Assembly: GCA_900319245.1 (NCBI GenBank)
Contig: ONNQ01000015.1
Span: 1 to 64,000 of the forward strand
Direction: 5' to 3'
DNA: 64,000 bases
From: an uncultured Lachnospiraceae bacterium
GTDB lineage: Bacteria; Bacillota; Clostridia; Lachnospirales; Lachnospiraceae
This document shows, one piece after another, positions 1 to 7,882 of the stretch. The notes beneath the pieces were generated by a model. It ran no database searches. It was not told where the DNA came from and was given only the letters and a program-made list of their open reading frames with translations. The position numbers and the translations under genes are program-made. Position 1 is the stretch's first letter, and each line of letters begins with the position of its first letter.

Positions 1-262
1 CCCTGTTACACAGGAAACTTGGATTCAAGTTTAATACTGACAGATAAACGTTAACGTTTCTCTGCTTCCGTAATTTGCTTGGTTTGGTTCGTTCTGAAAA
101 TATTCAAAGATCATTCTTAAACGATTCGTCCTGATCTTTTTAGGAATATATTCAGGGTTGCATTTCTGTTAAGTTGTCATATATTCGATTGTTATGGGAT
201 TTCGGATGCCTGCCTGGCAGGCGATCCGTCGCGCTTCCGATCAGTGTTTCTCAGAAGCAACT
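1..262 (-). other. rRNA operon leader (5' part; 16S lies outside the window)
   Basis: Read leftward, this stretch lies downstream of two strong promoters and has no convincing gene. It holds a hairpin at 203-228 and, at 91-116, the sequence TGATCTTTGAATATTTTC, close to the boxA-type TGTTCTTTGAAAA that precedes rRNA genes in Firmicutes. This is the antitermination and processing leader expected before 16S rRNA. The 16S gene itself is not in the window, so the assignment is an inference from promoter style and the boxA-like motif. Confidence 0.6.
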
Positions 263-267
263 CTGAT

Positions 268-296
268 ATTGTATATCAGTCAGCCGTAAATGTCAA
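268..296 (-). promoter_or_regulatory. rRNA-type promoter, proximal
   Basis: On the minus strand a perfect -35 TTGACA (291-296) and a -10 TACAAT (268-273) are separated by exactly 17 bases. The bases just upstream (AAAAAGTGC) recur at the distal promoter, so the two look like a duplicated promoter unit. Transcription runs left, out of the window. Confidence 0.75.
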
Positions 297-372
297 GCAC
301 TTTTTAAGATTTCTTCAAAGTTTTCAACTCGGTGTATCTCATCAAGTGGCCTCTCGTTCAGCGGCAAATGCT

Positions 373-401
373 ATACTAACACTACTCATAATGCTTTGCA
401 A
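373..401 (-). promoter_or_regulatory. rRNA-type promoter, distal
   Basis: A minus-strand -35 TTGCAA (396-401) and -10 TAGTAT (373-378) with a 17-base spacer. It lies 105 bases upstream of the proximal promoter and shares its AAAAAGTGCTTG lead-in. Tandem P1/P2 promoters are typical of rRNA operons. Confidence 0.6.
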
Positions 402-490
402 GCACTTTTTTAAAGAAATGTTTATTAGTTACTATATGTATGGATTTACGTGTCTTAACAGATTATTCCATGTTATTCGCTTCTTTTTCT

Positions 491-542
491 AAAAAGCTGC
501 CGCATCAAGAATCTGTTCTTAACGCGGCAGCTCCGGAAACCT
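491..542 (-). terminator. Rho-independent terminator of the C-S lyase gene
   Basis: A perfect 9-base-pair stem (AGCTGCCGC with GCGGCAGCT, 495-503 and 534-542) and an inner AAGAA/TTCTT pairing. On the minus strand it is followed by TTTTT, just beyond the stop of the lyase gene at 622. It insulates that gene from the rRNA promoters. Confidence 0.8.
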
Positions 543-621
543 TTTTTATCGAGTTCTCATTTCACAAGCATGGACTGCCTGCGTCTTTCATACGATCGCA
601 ATAACAATCGCCGTACTTTCC

Positions 622-1839
622 TCACACAAATACATACTGTCTGAGTCTGTCAAATGCTTCCCTGACTCTTGATAAAGGAAGGGCCAGATTCATGCGAATG
701 TGGCAAGGGCCATGGAAGGGGCGGCCGTCCTGCACCGCGACGCCGACGTCCCAGGCAGCGGCAAGAACGTCATCCAGTGTTTTGCCGGATTTGCGGCAGT
801 ACTCTGTACAATCAACAAAGAGCATATAGGTGCCCTCTGGCTTGCTGACTTTGACCGAGGGGAAGTTGGTCCTTATATAGTTGCAGGCAAAGTCAATGTT
901 TTGGCTCAGGACTGCGCGCAGCTCGTCGGCCCACTCGTACCCCTCCGGCTTGTAGGCGCCGATCAGCGCATACATGGACAGGACGTTTGCGTTGTTGTAG
1001 TGAGAAAGCGAGCTCTCTTTGCGCACTCTCTCGCGGATCCACGAATTGTAGATAATGTGGTAGGAGCCGATCAGGCCGGCCAGATTAAAGGTCTTGGACG
1101 GCGCATAGAGTGCGACGGTCCTCTCCGCCGCATCCAAAGAGACGCTCTGCGTGGGCACATGGTGGTTCCCGTCCAGAATAAGGTCCGACCAGATCTCATC
1201 AGAGATCACATAGACGTCGTATTTCTTGCACAGCTCCATAAACCGAAGAATCTCTTCCTTCGTCCAGACTCGTCCGGTCGGATTATGAGGGGAGCAGAAA
1301 ATCGCCGCATGAATCCTCTTTTCGCGGATGGTCTTTTCCATGTGGTCATAATCCATCCGCCATATTCCTGCTTCATCCTGACGGAGCGGCGAGTGAACGA
1401 TATGGTAGCCGGCATTGGTCAGGCTGCCTGTAAACCCAATATAGGTAGGCGAATGGACAAGGACATTGTCTCCCTTGGAGCAAAAGACGCCGAGTGCCGA
1501 GAGGACGCCGCCGAGGACGCCGTTTTCATAGCCTATATGTTCCGTTTTCAGGTTCTCCACCCCATTGCGCCGGAACTGCCAGTCAATGATCTCTCTATAA
1601 TATTCTTCCCGCAGTTCAAAATATCCATAGGCCGGATGTTTCGTTCTCTCGATGATTGCCTCCGGAATGGTCGGGCAGGTCGGGAAATTCATATCCGCCA
1701 CCCACATGGGAATCGCGTCAAAGCCTTCCCTGGGTGCACGGGGCGTGAAGGAGGGATCGCCTTTTCCAAGAGAATCCACTGCGATCGCATCCCGTCCGCT
1801 TCTGTTCATAATCGATTCAAAATCATATTTCATGTGCAT
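622..1839 (-). CDS. MalY/PatB family C-S lyase (cystathionine beta-lyase-type aminotransferase)
   Basis: A 405-residue fold-type I PLP enzyme. Hallmarks are the N-terminal PMWVADMNFPT stretch, YGYF near residue 75, SPHNPTGRVW (substrate and cofactor contacts), the SDEIWSDL loop and the PLP-lysine motif APSKTFNLAGL. MalY/PatB proteins cleave carbon-sulfur bonds of cystathionine and related amino acids to give pyruvate, ammonia and a thiol; some act as regulators. The length is normal. The first ATG has AGGA seven bases upstream. The gene stands alone with its own terminator. An ordinary class I/II aminotransferase is the alternative, but the motif set favours C-S lyase. Confidence 0.88.
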   Translation of the reverse strand: MHMKYDFESIMNRSGRDAIAVDSLGKGDPSFTPRAPREGFDAIPMWVADMNFPTCPTIPEAIIERTKHPAYGYFELREEYYREIIDWQFRRNGVENLKTEHIGYENGVLGGVLSALGVFCSKGDNVLVHSPTYIGFTGSLTNAGYHIVHSPLRQDEAGIWRMDYDHMEKTIREKRIHAAIFCSPHNPTGRVWTKEEILRFMELCKKYDVYVISDEIWSDLILDGNHHVPTQSVSLDAAERTVALYAPSKTFNLAGLIGSYHIIYNSWIRERVRKESSLSHYNNANVLSMYALIGAYKPEGYEWADELRAVLSQNIDFACNYIRTNFPSVKVSKPEGTYMLFVDCTEYCRKSGKTLDDVLAAAWDVGVAVQDGRPFHGPCHIRMNLALPLSRVREAFDRLRQYVFV

Positions 1840-1972
1840 TCACGTATCCTTTCTGTGATCATGATTAGTCTATGGTAATGCTACATTTACAAAAAGGCAA
1901 TCATGCTTTTCTCCATGTCGAAGCGCTTTGCCCGGCTTCAAAAATGCGCGCCTCGTTGTGCGAGCATTATTA

Positions 1973-3646
1973 TCACTCCTTCACTCTGCTGATATCCGCT
2001 GCGCCGCTCTTTCTGACTACGAAAATCACAATCGCCATCAGGATCAGCGTGACAGGCGTCGCGATCATTGCAGCCGGCCCCTCTGTAACGTATCCCATAA
2101 TACCGGCGATGAGAAATCCGACTGCTGAGACAGCCGCAGAAGTAATCGCATACGGCAGCTGTGTATTGACGTGGTTGATATGGTTGCACGCCGCGCCAGC
2201 CGAGGACATGATCGTTGTATCCGAAATCGGCGAGCAATGATCTCCGCATACAGCACCTGCAAGGCAGGCCGAAATGCTGATGACCAGCATTTCACCGGTC
2301 TCCGCCTGCGGAAACACCGTGCAGACGATCGGGATTAGAATAGAGAAAGTGCCCCAGCTTGTGCCTGTTGAAAACGCCAGAAAGACCGATACAATGAAAA
2401 CGATCACGGGTAGGAACATCTGGAAGGAAGCCGCCGATGCGTTGATCATATTGCGCACATACTCACCTGCGCCGAGGAGGCCAGTCATGCCCGAAAGATT
2501 CCAGGACAGGATCAGGATGATCATGGGTGCACACATAGAGCGGAATCCCGCCGGAAGGCATCCCATAAATCCATTCAGATCCACAATGCCTCTCCAGGTA
2601 TATAAGAAGAATGTCACGATCAGCGTGATCAAGCTTCCTAGTACGAGCGCTCTTGCTGAATCCGCATTCGAAAAAGCCTCGATCAGAGACGCGCCCTGGA
2701 AAAAGCCGCCCGTATAGATCATACCGACGACACTCGTCACGATCAGCATAGCTACAGGGATGACAAGGTTGGACACATTGGATATAGCAACATTCACTTC
2801 GTATTGGGATTCACTGTAAGGGCGATCGCCGGTCGTGAACAGATCTCCCTTCTTCACCGCGTTATACTCATGCAGTTTCATCGGACCGTAATCCAGTTCA
2901 AAGACAGCCAAAAGAATCATCATGAGAAGTGTCGTCAGCGCATACATATTGTAGGGAATCGTGCGGATAAACATGTTGAATCCGTTGATATTCATAGATT
3001 CCGGTACCGCATAGCTGACCGCCGCCGCCCAGCAGGAAATCGGCGCGATAATACAGACAGGCGCCGCTGTGGAATCCAGTATATAGGCAAGCTTCGCTCT
3101 CGACACATTATGTCTGTCGGTGATCGGCCGCATAACCGAGCCTACCGTCATGCAGTTAAAGCCGTCGTCCACAAAGATCATCACACCCATCAGGATTGTG
3201 GCCAGCTGCGCGCCCACTCTGCTTTTAATTCTCTTCGACGCCCAATTGCCAAAAGCCTGTGCGCCGCCGGATTTGTTCATCAACACGACAAGCCCGCCCA
3301 GGATCGTGACAAAGACGAGTATACTGGCATGTGACAGGTCTGTGAGGTTCACGACAAAGCCGCCATCCGGGTGGTACATCAGCGTGTTGAGCGCAAGTTC
3401 CAAATTACCATTTGCGTATAATAGCGCGCCTACAAGGACGCCAATAAAGAGTGAACTATATACTTCCTTGGTAATCAGCGCCAGTACGATTGCGATGACC
3501 GGCGGCAGCAAAGACCACGCGCTTGCGTATACAGGCGCAATATAGTCTTCAGGCACAGTCCCGGGTGTATTCATTGTTCTGACCAATAAAAGGATCAGAA
3601 TCACGACGGCTGCCATACACAAATAACGGTAATTCTTCTTTTTCAT
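1973..3646 (-). CDS. Na+/H+ antiporter, NhaC family
   Basis: An integral membrane protein of about 557 residues with roughly a dozen hydrophobic segments. Family signatures include MIFVDDGFNCMTVGSVMRP (near residue 160) and the conserved GTSWGTFS and GDHCSPISDTT stretches toward the C terminus. NhaC-type carriers exchange protons for sodium, or substrates such as malate/lactate in relatives. ATG at 3646 is preferred over an upstream in-frame start because GGGAGG lies about seven bases before it and the product then opens with MKKKNYRYLCM and a membrane segment. It starts 46 bases after the dtd stop, so the two are probably co-transcribed. Confidence 0.88.
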   Translation of the reverse strand: MKKKNYRYLCMAAVVILILLLVRTMNTPGTVPEDYIAPVYASAWSLLPPVIAIVLALITKEVYSSLFIGVLVGALLYANGNLELALNTLMYHPDGGFVVNLTDLSHASILVFVTILGGLVVLMNKSGGAQAFGNWASKRIKSRVGAQLATILMGVMIFVDDGFNCMTVGSVMRPITDRHNVSRAKLAYILDSTAAPVCIIAPISCWAAAVSYAVPESMNINGFNMFIRTIPYNMYALTTLLMMILLAVFELDYGPMKLHEYNAVKKGDLFTTGDRPYSESQYEVNVAISNVSNLVIPVAMLIVTSVVGMIYTGGFFQGASLIEAFSNADSARALVLGSLITLIVTFFLYTWRGIVDLNGFMGCLPAGFRSMCAPMIILILSWNLSGMTGLLGAGEYVRNMINASAASFQMFLPVIVFIVSVFLAFSTGTSWGTFSILIPIVCTVFPQAETGEMLVISISACLAGAVCGDHCSPISDTTIMSSAGAACNHINHVNTQLPYAITSAAVSAVGFLIAGIMGYVTEGPAAMIATPVTLILMAIVIFVVRKSGAADISRVKE

Positions 3647-3692
3647 GTCCAAGACCTCCCTCGCCCGCAAAATTCTGCTTGCTACAGAGTGC

Positions 3693-4148
3693 TCAATACC
3701 CCAGTTCCTCCGAATCCATCAGCATGGTAAAAGGTCCGTTGTTGGTCAGATGCACTTTCATCAGCGCTCCGAACTCACCAGTCTGGGGTCTTTTGTGTGT
3801 GAGCGACTCACATTTTTCAATCAAATACTCATATAATTCCTCCGCATGCTGTGGAGAACCGGCTTTGACAAAGGATGGGCGATTTCCTTTGCGGCAGTCT
3901 GCATACAGCGTAAACTGCGAGACAAGAAGGATCTCTCCGCCGACAGCGGCAAGATTCAGATTTGTCTTTCCATTCTCGTCCTCGAAAATGCGAAGCTTGA
4001 GCATCTTTTCTACCATACGGTCCGCTGTCGCGCGGGTATCTGATTCACAGATGCCGGCAAGGACAAGGAATCCTTTGCCGATCTTTCCGATTACGCCCCG
4101 CTCCGTCTCAACTTCCGCATGGTCCACACATTGAATTACAAATCGCAT
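3693..4148 (-). CDS. dtd: D-aminoacyl-tRNA deacylase
   Basis: A 151-residue protein of normal Dtd length. It carries the SQFTLYA motif near the middle and the Gly-cisPro loop NGPFT near the C terminus, which together form the active site that hydrolyses D-amino acids (and glycine from tRNA-Ala) off tRNA. It is cytoplasmic and acts in translation quality control. It is the first gene of a probable two-gene unit with the antiporter. In many Firmicutes dtd follows relA, which is not the case here. Confidence 0.95.
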   Translation of the reverse strand: MRFVIQCVDHAEVETERGVIGKIGKGFLVLAGICESDTRATADRMVEKMLKLRIFEDENGKTNLNLAAVGGEILLVSQFTLYADCRKGNRPSFVKAGSPQHAEELYEYLIEKCESLTHKRPQTGEFGALMKVHLTNNGPFTMLMDSEELGY

Positions 4149-4262
4149 TGATTATTCCCTTCTTTCTTATAAGCCTGATAATACCGTACTCAAATCAGTA
4201 TACCATTTCGATTCAATACTTTAAATTAATAAAACGGATGAATTATTCATTTTAGAAACATG

Positions 4263-4294
4263 AAAAAGACTCCGGCCGTCGCCGGAGTCTTTTT
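4263..4294 (-). terminator. Terminator after the L,D-transpeptidase gene
   Basis: A perfect inverted repeat with 14-base arms (4263-4276 and 4281-4294), a CGTC loop, and A/T runs at both ends, so it can work in either direction. It lies just beyond the transpeptidase stop and upstream of dtd. Confidence 0.9.
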
Positions 4295-4318
4295 CTGCCT
4301 TTTCAACTTTGTGATTTC

Positions 4319-5524
4319 TCACTCATAAACAACCAACCGTGTACCGGTCGGAATGTTATTGTAAATAAAGCGTGCGTTTTCGAGGGAAAGGCGGATGCAG
4401 CTCAGAGAAAGATTCATACCGAGTCTGTCATCAACAATGTCTACGTACTCAGGATCCTGTCCGCCCCATTTGCTGTACAAAATGGTGTGGATCATGAATC
4501 CGGCTGTTGTCCAGAAGACATACGCAGCTCTGGAAAGCTTAAAATCCTTCCATCCATAGTTCGTAGGCTGTTTATAGCAAAGTGTGAACTGTCCACAAGG
4601 AGTTCTGGAGGAAGGCGCACCGCACGTCAGATCCCATTCGCCCTTAAATCTCTTCCATTCTCCCTGATGGCCTTTGTAAATAACGAGTTTGTGTGTGCTC
4701 AGGTTAGCAACGACCATGTAATCCGTCTTACTGGTGTAGCCCTGTGCACGTTTGTCCATTTCATTGTTGGTCTTGATCGTACGGACACCTTCCGCATTGA
4801 CCATCTTGCCATCGATCTTCTTGTTCACTGCTACTGTGCCGTCCTTATAGGCATAGTAACGAGCGCCCGTGTTGGATACCTTCCAGCCCTGCTTGGTTGC
4901 CAGATTGCCGTTTTTTTCAAAGAAATAGTACTTCTTGCCAATCTTGTAGGCATACCCGCCGTCGTACATTGCGCCGTCGGCTGCAAAGTAAAAGGTCTTT
5001 CCGTCAATCTTGGTCCAGCCAGTCTCCATAATGCCGGTACTCTTGTTGAGGTAATACCATCTGCTGCCAAGCTGGATCCAACCGGTCTTCATAGCACCGG
5101 TCTTCTTATTAAAGAAGTACCACTTTTTGTTGACCTTTCTCCAACCGGTTTTCATCTCGCCGGATTTTGCGAAGAAATACTTCGTCTTTCCAATCTTAAC
5201 AAGGCCGGTCTGCATGACGCCCTTCTTGTCAAAATAGTACTTGTTTCCGTCGATCTTGGCCCATCCGGTCTTATTTCCCTTCTGGGTCACATAATACCAC
5301 TTATTATTCTTCTTCAGCCAACCCAGCTTGACCGGGTTCTTCGTTGTCGCAGCCTTCTTGGTGCTCTTGGCCTCCTTGACAGGCGCTGCCGTATGAACCT
5401 GTTCCTGGCTGACTGCATAGCTTTTAGACGCATCCACCTGGGCTGCGCTTGCGCCCACTGCGGGCATAGAAGTGACACTGAGTGTTGCTGCGAGTAACAA
5501 TGCACATAAACGTACCTTTTTCAT
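4319..5524 (-). CDS. Secreted L,D-transpeptidase (YkuD) with cell-wall-binding repeats
   Basis: A 401-residue exported protein. Residues 1-28 form a signal peptide (KK followed by a hydrophobic run and an ASA-type cleavage site). After a Lys/Ala-rich linker come about eight CW_binding_1-type repeats of roughly 20 residues (GW..., WYY/YYF), from about 68 to 255, like choline-binding modules. The C terminus is a YkuD domain that cross-links peptidoglycan stems 3-3 or attaches proteins. The nucleophile Cys376 and an upstream His346 are present, but the usual SHGC motif reads SLSC. The gene is monocistronic, with its own promoter and terminator. Confidence 0.85.
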   Translation of the reverse strand: MKKVRLCALLLAATLSVTSMPAVGASAAQVDASKSYAVSQEQVHTAAPVKEAKSTKKAATTKNPVKLGWLKKNNKWYYVTQKGNKTGWAKIDGNKYYFDKKGVMQTGLVKIGKTKYFFAKSGEMKTGWRKVNKKWYFFNKKTGAMKTGWIQLGSRWYYLNKSTGIMETGWTKIDGKTFYFAADGAMYDGGYAYKIGKKYYFFEKNGNLATKQGWKVSNTGARYYAYKDGTVAVNKKIDGKMVNAEGVRTIKTNNEMDKRAQGYTSKTDYMVVANLSTHKLVIYKGHQGEWKRFKGEWDLTCGAPSSRTPCGQFTLCYKQPTNYGWKDFKLSRAAYVFWTTAGFMIHTILYSKWGGQDPEYVDIVDDRLGMNLSLSCIRLSLENARFIYNNIPTGTRLVVYE

Positions 5525-5635
5525 CGTTATTCTCCTTATAAAGTACTACTGCATTTACGGTTACGCGCGACAATATAAGGAGTAAGCATTCATTTGCACT
5601 CGCAAATATCATCACAAAGTTGTTTGGCAAGTCTT

Positions 5636-5664
5636 ATGTTACAACACTGTTTAATGAAATGCAA
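5636..5664 (-). promoter_or_regulatory. Promoter of the L,D-transpeptidase gene
   Basis: Minus-strand -35 TTGCAT (5659-5664) and -10 TAACAT (5636-5641), 17 bases apart, about 110 bases before the start codon. The rest of the 379-base gap (5525-5902) is AT-rich; I see no further gene or clear structure in it. Confidence 0.55.
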
Positions 5665-5902
5665 GTAATTTTTAATATATTTGTAATATTTATTTCTATT
5701 TAGTTAACTTTTACGTTGTAATTGTTATTATCTCGTTCATATTCCAATTATTCCAAAAATTTTATGCGATTTTGCCCCAATCCAAGTCAAAAAGTTACGT
5801 ATTCATTTGAAAACACTTCGGTTAGAATCCCGCTTGTAACAACAAAGAAACGGCCGGACAATCAAGGCCGTAATACAAGAAAGTATGAGGATATAATATT
5901 TA

Positions 5903-6259
5903 ATGTTTGATGTAATGAACTATGCAGACAGAAACGATGTTGAAGTTTCAATCCGCAAAGGTCACGACGGGCGTACAGCATGGGAGATCTTTTTGCGGGA
6001 TCGAAAGCTTGGACTGACCGAGTTCACTCGTATTATTGATATAGAAATAAGAGGGCGTCTCGATCAGGATGCGTATCTCACACTTAGATGTGAAGAAATG
6101 ATGGACAGAATCCGTTCTGCCCGCATGAAAATTGAATATGCCGATATTGAGATGAAGAAAGAGGAATCTGTACAGCAGCCCAGCGCTGCTGTACAGATTC
6201 CTCTTCTCTTTGTGAATATTTACTGTATGGCTCTTTCTAAAAAAGCCGCCGCTTTATAA
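5903..6259 (+). CDS. Hypothetical protein, 118 residues
   Basis: I do not recognise the family. The first 85 residues look like genuine coding sequence: charged, with a predicted strand-helix pattern and a long amphipathic helix (IRGRLDQDAYLTLRCEEMMD). The last 30 residues are different because they are encoded by one long inverted repeat (6161-6203) and then a Lys/Ala tail. GAGG lies about 12 bases before the ATG, a loose spacing, so a start at 5915 is possible. It converges on the G3E GTPase gene and overlaps its end by six bases. No signal peptide or membrane segment is evident in the N-terminal part. Confidence 0.5.
   Translation: MFDVMNYADRNDVEVSIRKGHDGRTAWEIFLRDRKLGLTEFTRIIDIEIRGRLDQDAYLTLRCEEMMDRIRSARMKIEYADIEMKKEESVQQPSAAVQIPLLFVNIYCMALSKKAAAL
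6161..6203. terminator. Long perfect inverted repeat, probable shared terminator
   Basis: Two perfectly complementary 19-base arms (6161-6179, 6185-6203) with a five-base loop, flanked by purine/pyrimidine-rich stretches rather than a clean T tract. It lies inside the 3' end of the rightward small gene and about 50 bases beyond the end of the leftward GTPase gene, so it could end transcripts from both sides. Confidence 0.6.
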
Positions 6260-7210
6260 TTCGCCGTGATAGACGGCATGCGCAACCAAATACCGATCAA
6301 CTGCCTCTTTGTGAAGGTCCTCTCCGATCACAATGACCGCTTCCTGGCCGCTTGTGCTCCTTGAAAATTCGATCTTGTCCCGGACGGCGTTGATTTGAAA
6401 CCATGCTCCGTCGCCCATTCGAACAAATCCCTTGATCCTGTGGATGTTGCCGCAGTTCGGATCTGCGAACAGAGCCTTGACGGCGCTTCTGATCTCCTGC
6501 TCATCCATATGCAGATAAAAGTAGAACAGGGACTTATACGCGTTTTCCTGTTCCACCTGGTATTTGATATGGTCTTCCAGACGATAGCCGCATCTTGTGA
6601 TTTCATCGAAGTCCTGTTCTGTCAGCTGCCCCCAGTCGACTGCCAGAACCTCTTTTCCAAACCTTCTGCTGCAGTGGAACTTCTCCATGCACTCGTTCAT
6701 GAGCGCGATTGTTCGCTGTGCCTCATCCCGGCCTGCAAGCTGTACCTTGCTCAGGACTACACAGCCTGCATTGGCAATCTGGGAGACCAGAAGATAGCGG
6801 GACTCCTCCGACATAGAATCCGGACTATGTGCATCGACAACCGCGATCACATTGCCCGGTTCATACCAGCGGTCCAGCGGTTCCTCCCGCAGTACGTCAA
6901 AAAACTCATCCACGTCAAATATGCCGGAAGGCTCCACCAGAACACGGTCATAGCCAGTCATGGCCATGGAGATCAGCTTGGTCTTAAAACGGCGTCTGTG
7001 CGCCTCATAACCATCTCCTCCAATGACCATCTCCAGCTCACAGTTGTCACCCAAAAGGTCCTGCAAAAACATCATATCTACGTTGACAGCGCCATAATCG
7101 TTTTCAAGAATACAGATCTTCTCGCCCTTGCCGATCAGATATTCTGCATAGCGCCGGATCCATGTCGTCTTGCCGGCGCCGAGAAATCCTGTAATCAGAT
7201 CAATCTTCAT
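6254..7210 (-). CDS. G3E (CobW/P47K) GTPase lacking the CxCC metal motif
   Basis: A 318-residue member of the G3E family, which includes metallochaperones such as CobW, HypB, UreG and ZNG1. The Walker A motif GFLGAGKTT is at residues 8-16, followed by ILENDYG (34-40), the EPSG motif and a G4-like VLSKV. A CobW C-terminal domain fills roughly 210-318. Where relatives carry the metal-binding GCICC, this protein reads GGDGYEA (64-70), so the usual metal site is missing. The gene is preceded by the YneA-like gene (34 bases) and ends in a long hairpin. The client metal or protein cannot be inferred from neighbours. Confidence 0.8.
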   Translation of the reverse strand: MKIDLITGFLGAGKTTWIRRYAEYLIGKGEKICILENDYGAVNVDMMFLQDLLGDNCELEMVIGGDGYEAHRRRFKTKLISMAMTGYDRVLVEPSGIFDVDEFFDVLREEPLDRWYEPGNVIAVVDAHSPDSMSEESRYLLVSQIANAGCVVLSKVQLAGRDEAQRTIALMNECMEKFHCSRRFGKEVLAVDWGQLTEQDFDEITRCGYRLEDHIKYQVEQENAYKSLFYFYLHMDEQEIRSAVKALFADPNCGNIHRIKGFVRMGDGAWFQINAVRDKIEFSRSTSGQEAVIVIGEDLHKEAVDRYLVAHAVYHGEL

Positions 7211-7243
7211 ACATGCCTCATGAGAATACAGTTCCTCCCCCGA

Positions 7244-7696
7244 TCACTTGAGAACTGTATCGTAATAGGGAACTACCAAATGCGTACCGGGGGTAACATC
7301 GGGATACTCGGTTCCATCATACGCTATATTATTGATTCTGCAAAGTTCTTCCACATAATCTTTCTGTGTCTCGTAATAGGCTCTGTCGTCATAGCGCTGC
7401 ACGATGTCCAACAGATTCTCCTGATAGGCAACCGTAATCGTGTCATAATACTTATATGCATTGGGAATATCCTTGCTCTTGGCCTTGGAGGCGATTCCGC
7501 CGATGCTGAACATAGCCGCCAGAAGCAGCCCGAACAGGGCCAGACGAATGGTCTGCACTTTCCTTGCTCTCGCCCTTGCTGCCTTCCTTCTCTGTGCCGC
7601 TCTTCTATTCCCAGATCTTCCACTCACAATTCTTCCATTCACCGCACTTCCATTCACTGCTCTATTATATTCCACTCGATCATATACTCTATTCAT
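7244..7696 (-). CDS. YneA-like membrane-anchored protein with LysM-type domain (putative SOS division inhibitor)
   Basis: A protein of about 150 residues with a basic, low-complexity N terminus (R/A/N-rich to about residue 45), one membrane segment (LALFGLLLAAMFSIGG) and a C-terminal region ending in PDVTPGTHLVVPYY, typical of the last strand of LysM domains. In Bacillus, yneA sits divergent to lexA, is LexA-repressed and blocks division during DNA damage. Here the gene is also divergent to lexA with three LexA-type boxes between them. ATG at 7696 is preferred because AAAGGGG lies just upstream. Similarity is by architecture and location, so the function is an inference. Confidence 0.65.
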   Translation of the reverse strand: MNRVYDRVEYNRAVNGSAVNGRIVSGRSGNRRAAQRRKAARARARKVQTIRLALFGLLLAAMFSIGGIASKAKSKDIPNAYKYYDTITVAYQENLLDIVQRYDDRAYYETQKDYVEELCRINNIAYDGTEYPDVTPGTHLVVPYYDTVLK

Positions 7697-7725
7697 TGTA
7701 TTCCCCTTTCCGTCCAATGTTACCG

Positions 7726-7798
7726 CGAACGAACGTTTGCATGTTCTTATTGTATCGAACATTTATTCGCGTGTCAAGAAAATTCGAACATCTATTCT
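7726..7798. promoter_or_regulatory. Three LexA-type boxes between lexA and the YneA-like gene
   Basis: Three 14-mers match or approach the Gram-positive LexA box CGAAC-N4-GTTCG: CGAACGAACGTTTG (7726-7739), CGAACATTTATTCG (7756-7769) and CGAACATCTATTCT (7785-7798). Their starts are 30 and 29 bases apart, close to three helical turns, which would put bound dimers on one face of the DNA. They can repress both divergent genes. Confidence 0.75.
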
Positions 7799-7882
7799 GA
7801 ATATATGTTTGCTTTTTAAAGAACATGCCCTTATAATAGAAAGAGAAAACAAATACATGTCTATGGACAGGAGGTTTTATAT

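Noticed and set aside
244-492. An 82-codon open frame on the plus strand
   Set aside because: It is antisense to two rRNA-type promoters, lacks a ribosome-binding site and has low-complexity hydrophobic content.
700-1878. A 392-codon frame opposite the C-S lyase gene
   Set aside because: It is antisense to a gene with clear family motifs and has no recognisable domain; a by-product of GC-rich codon use.
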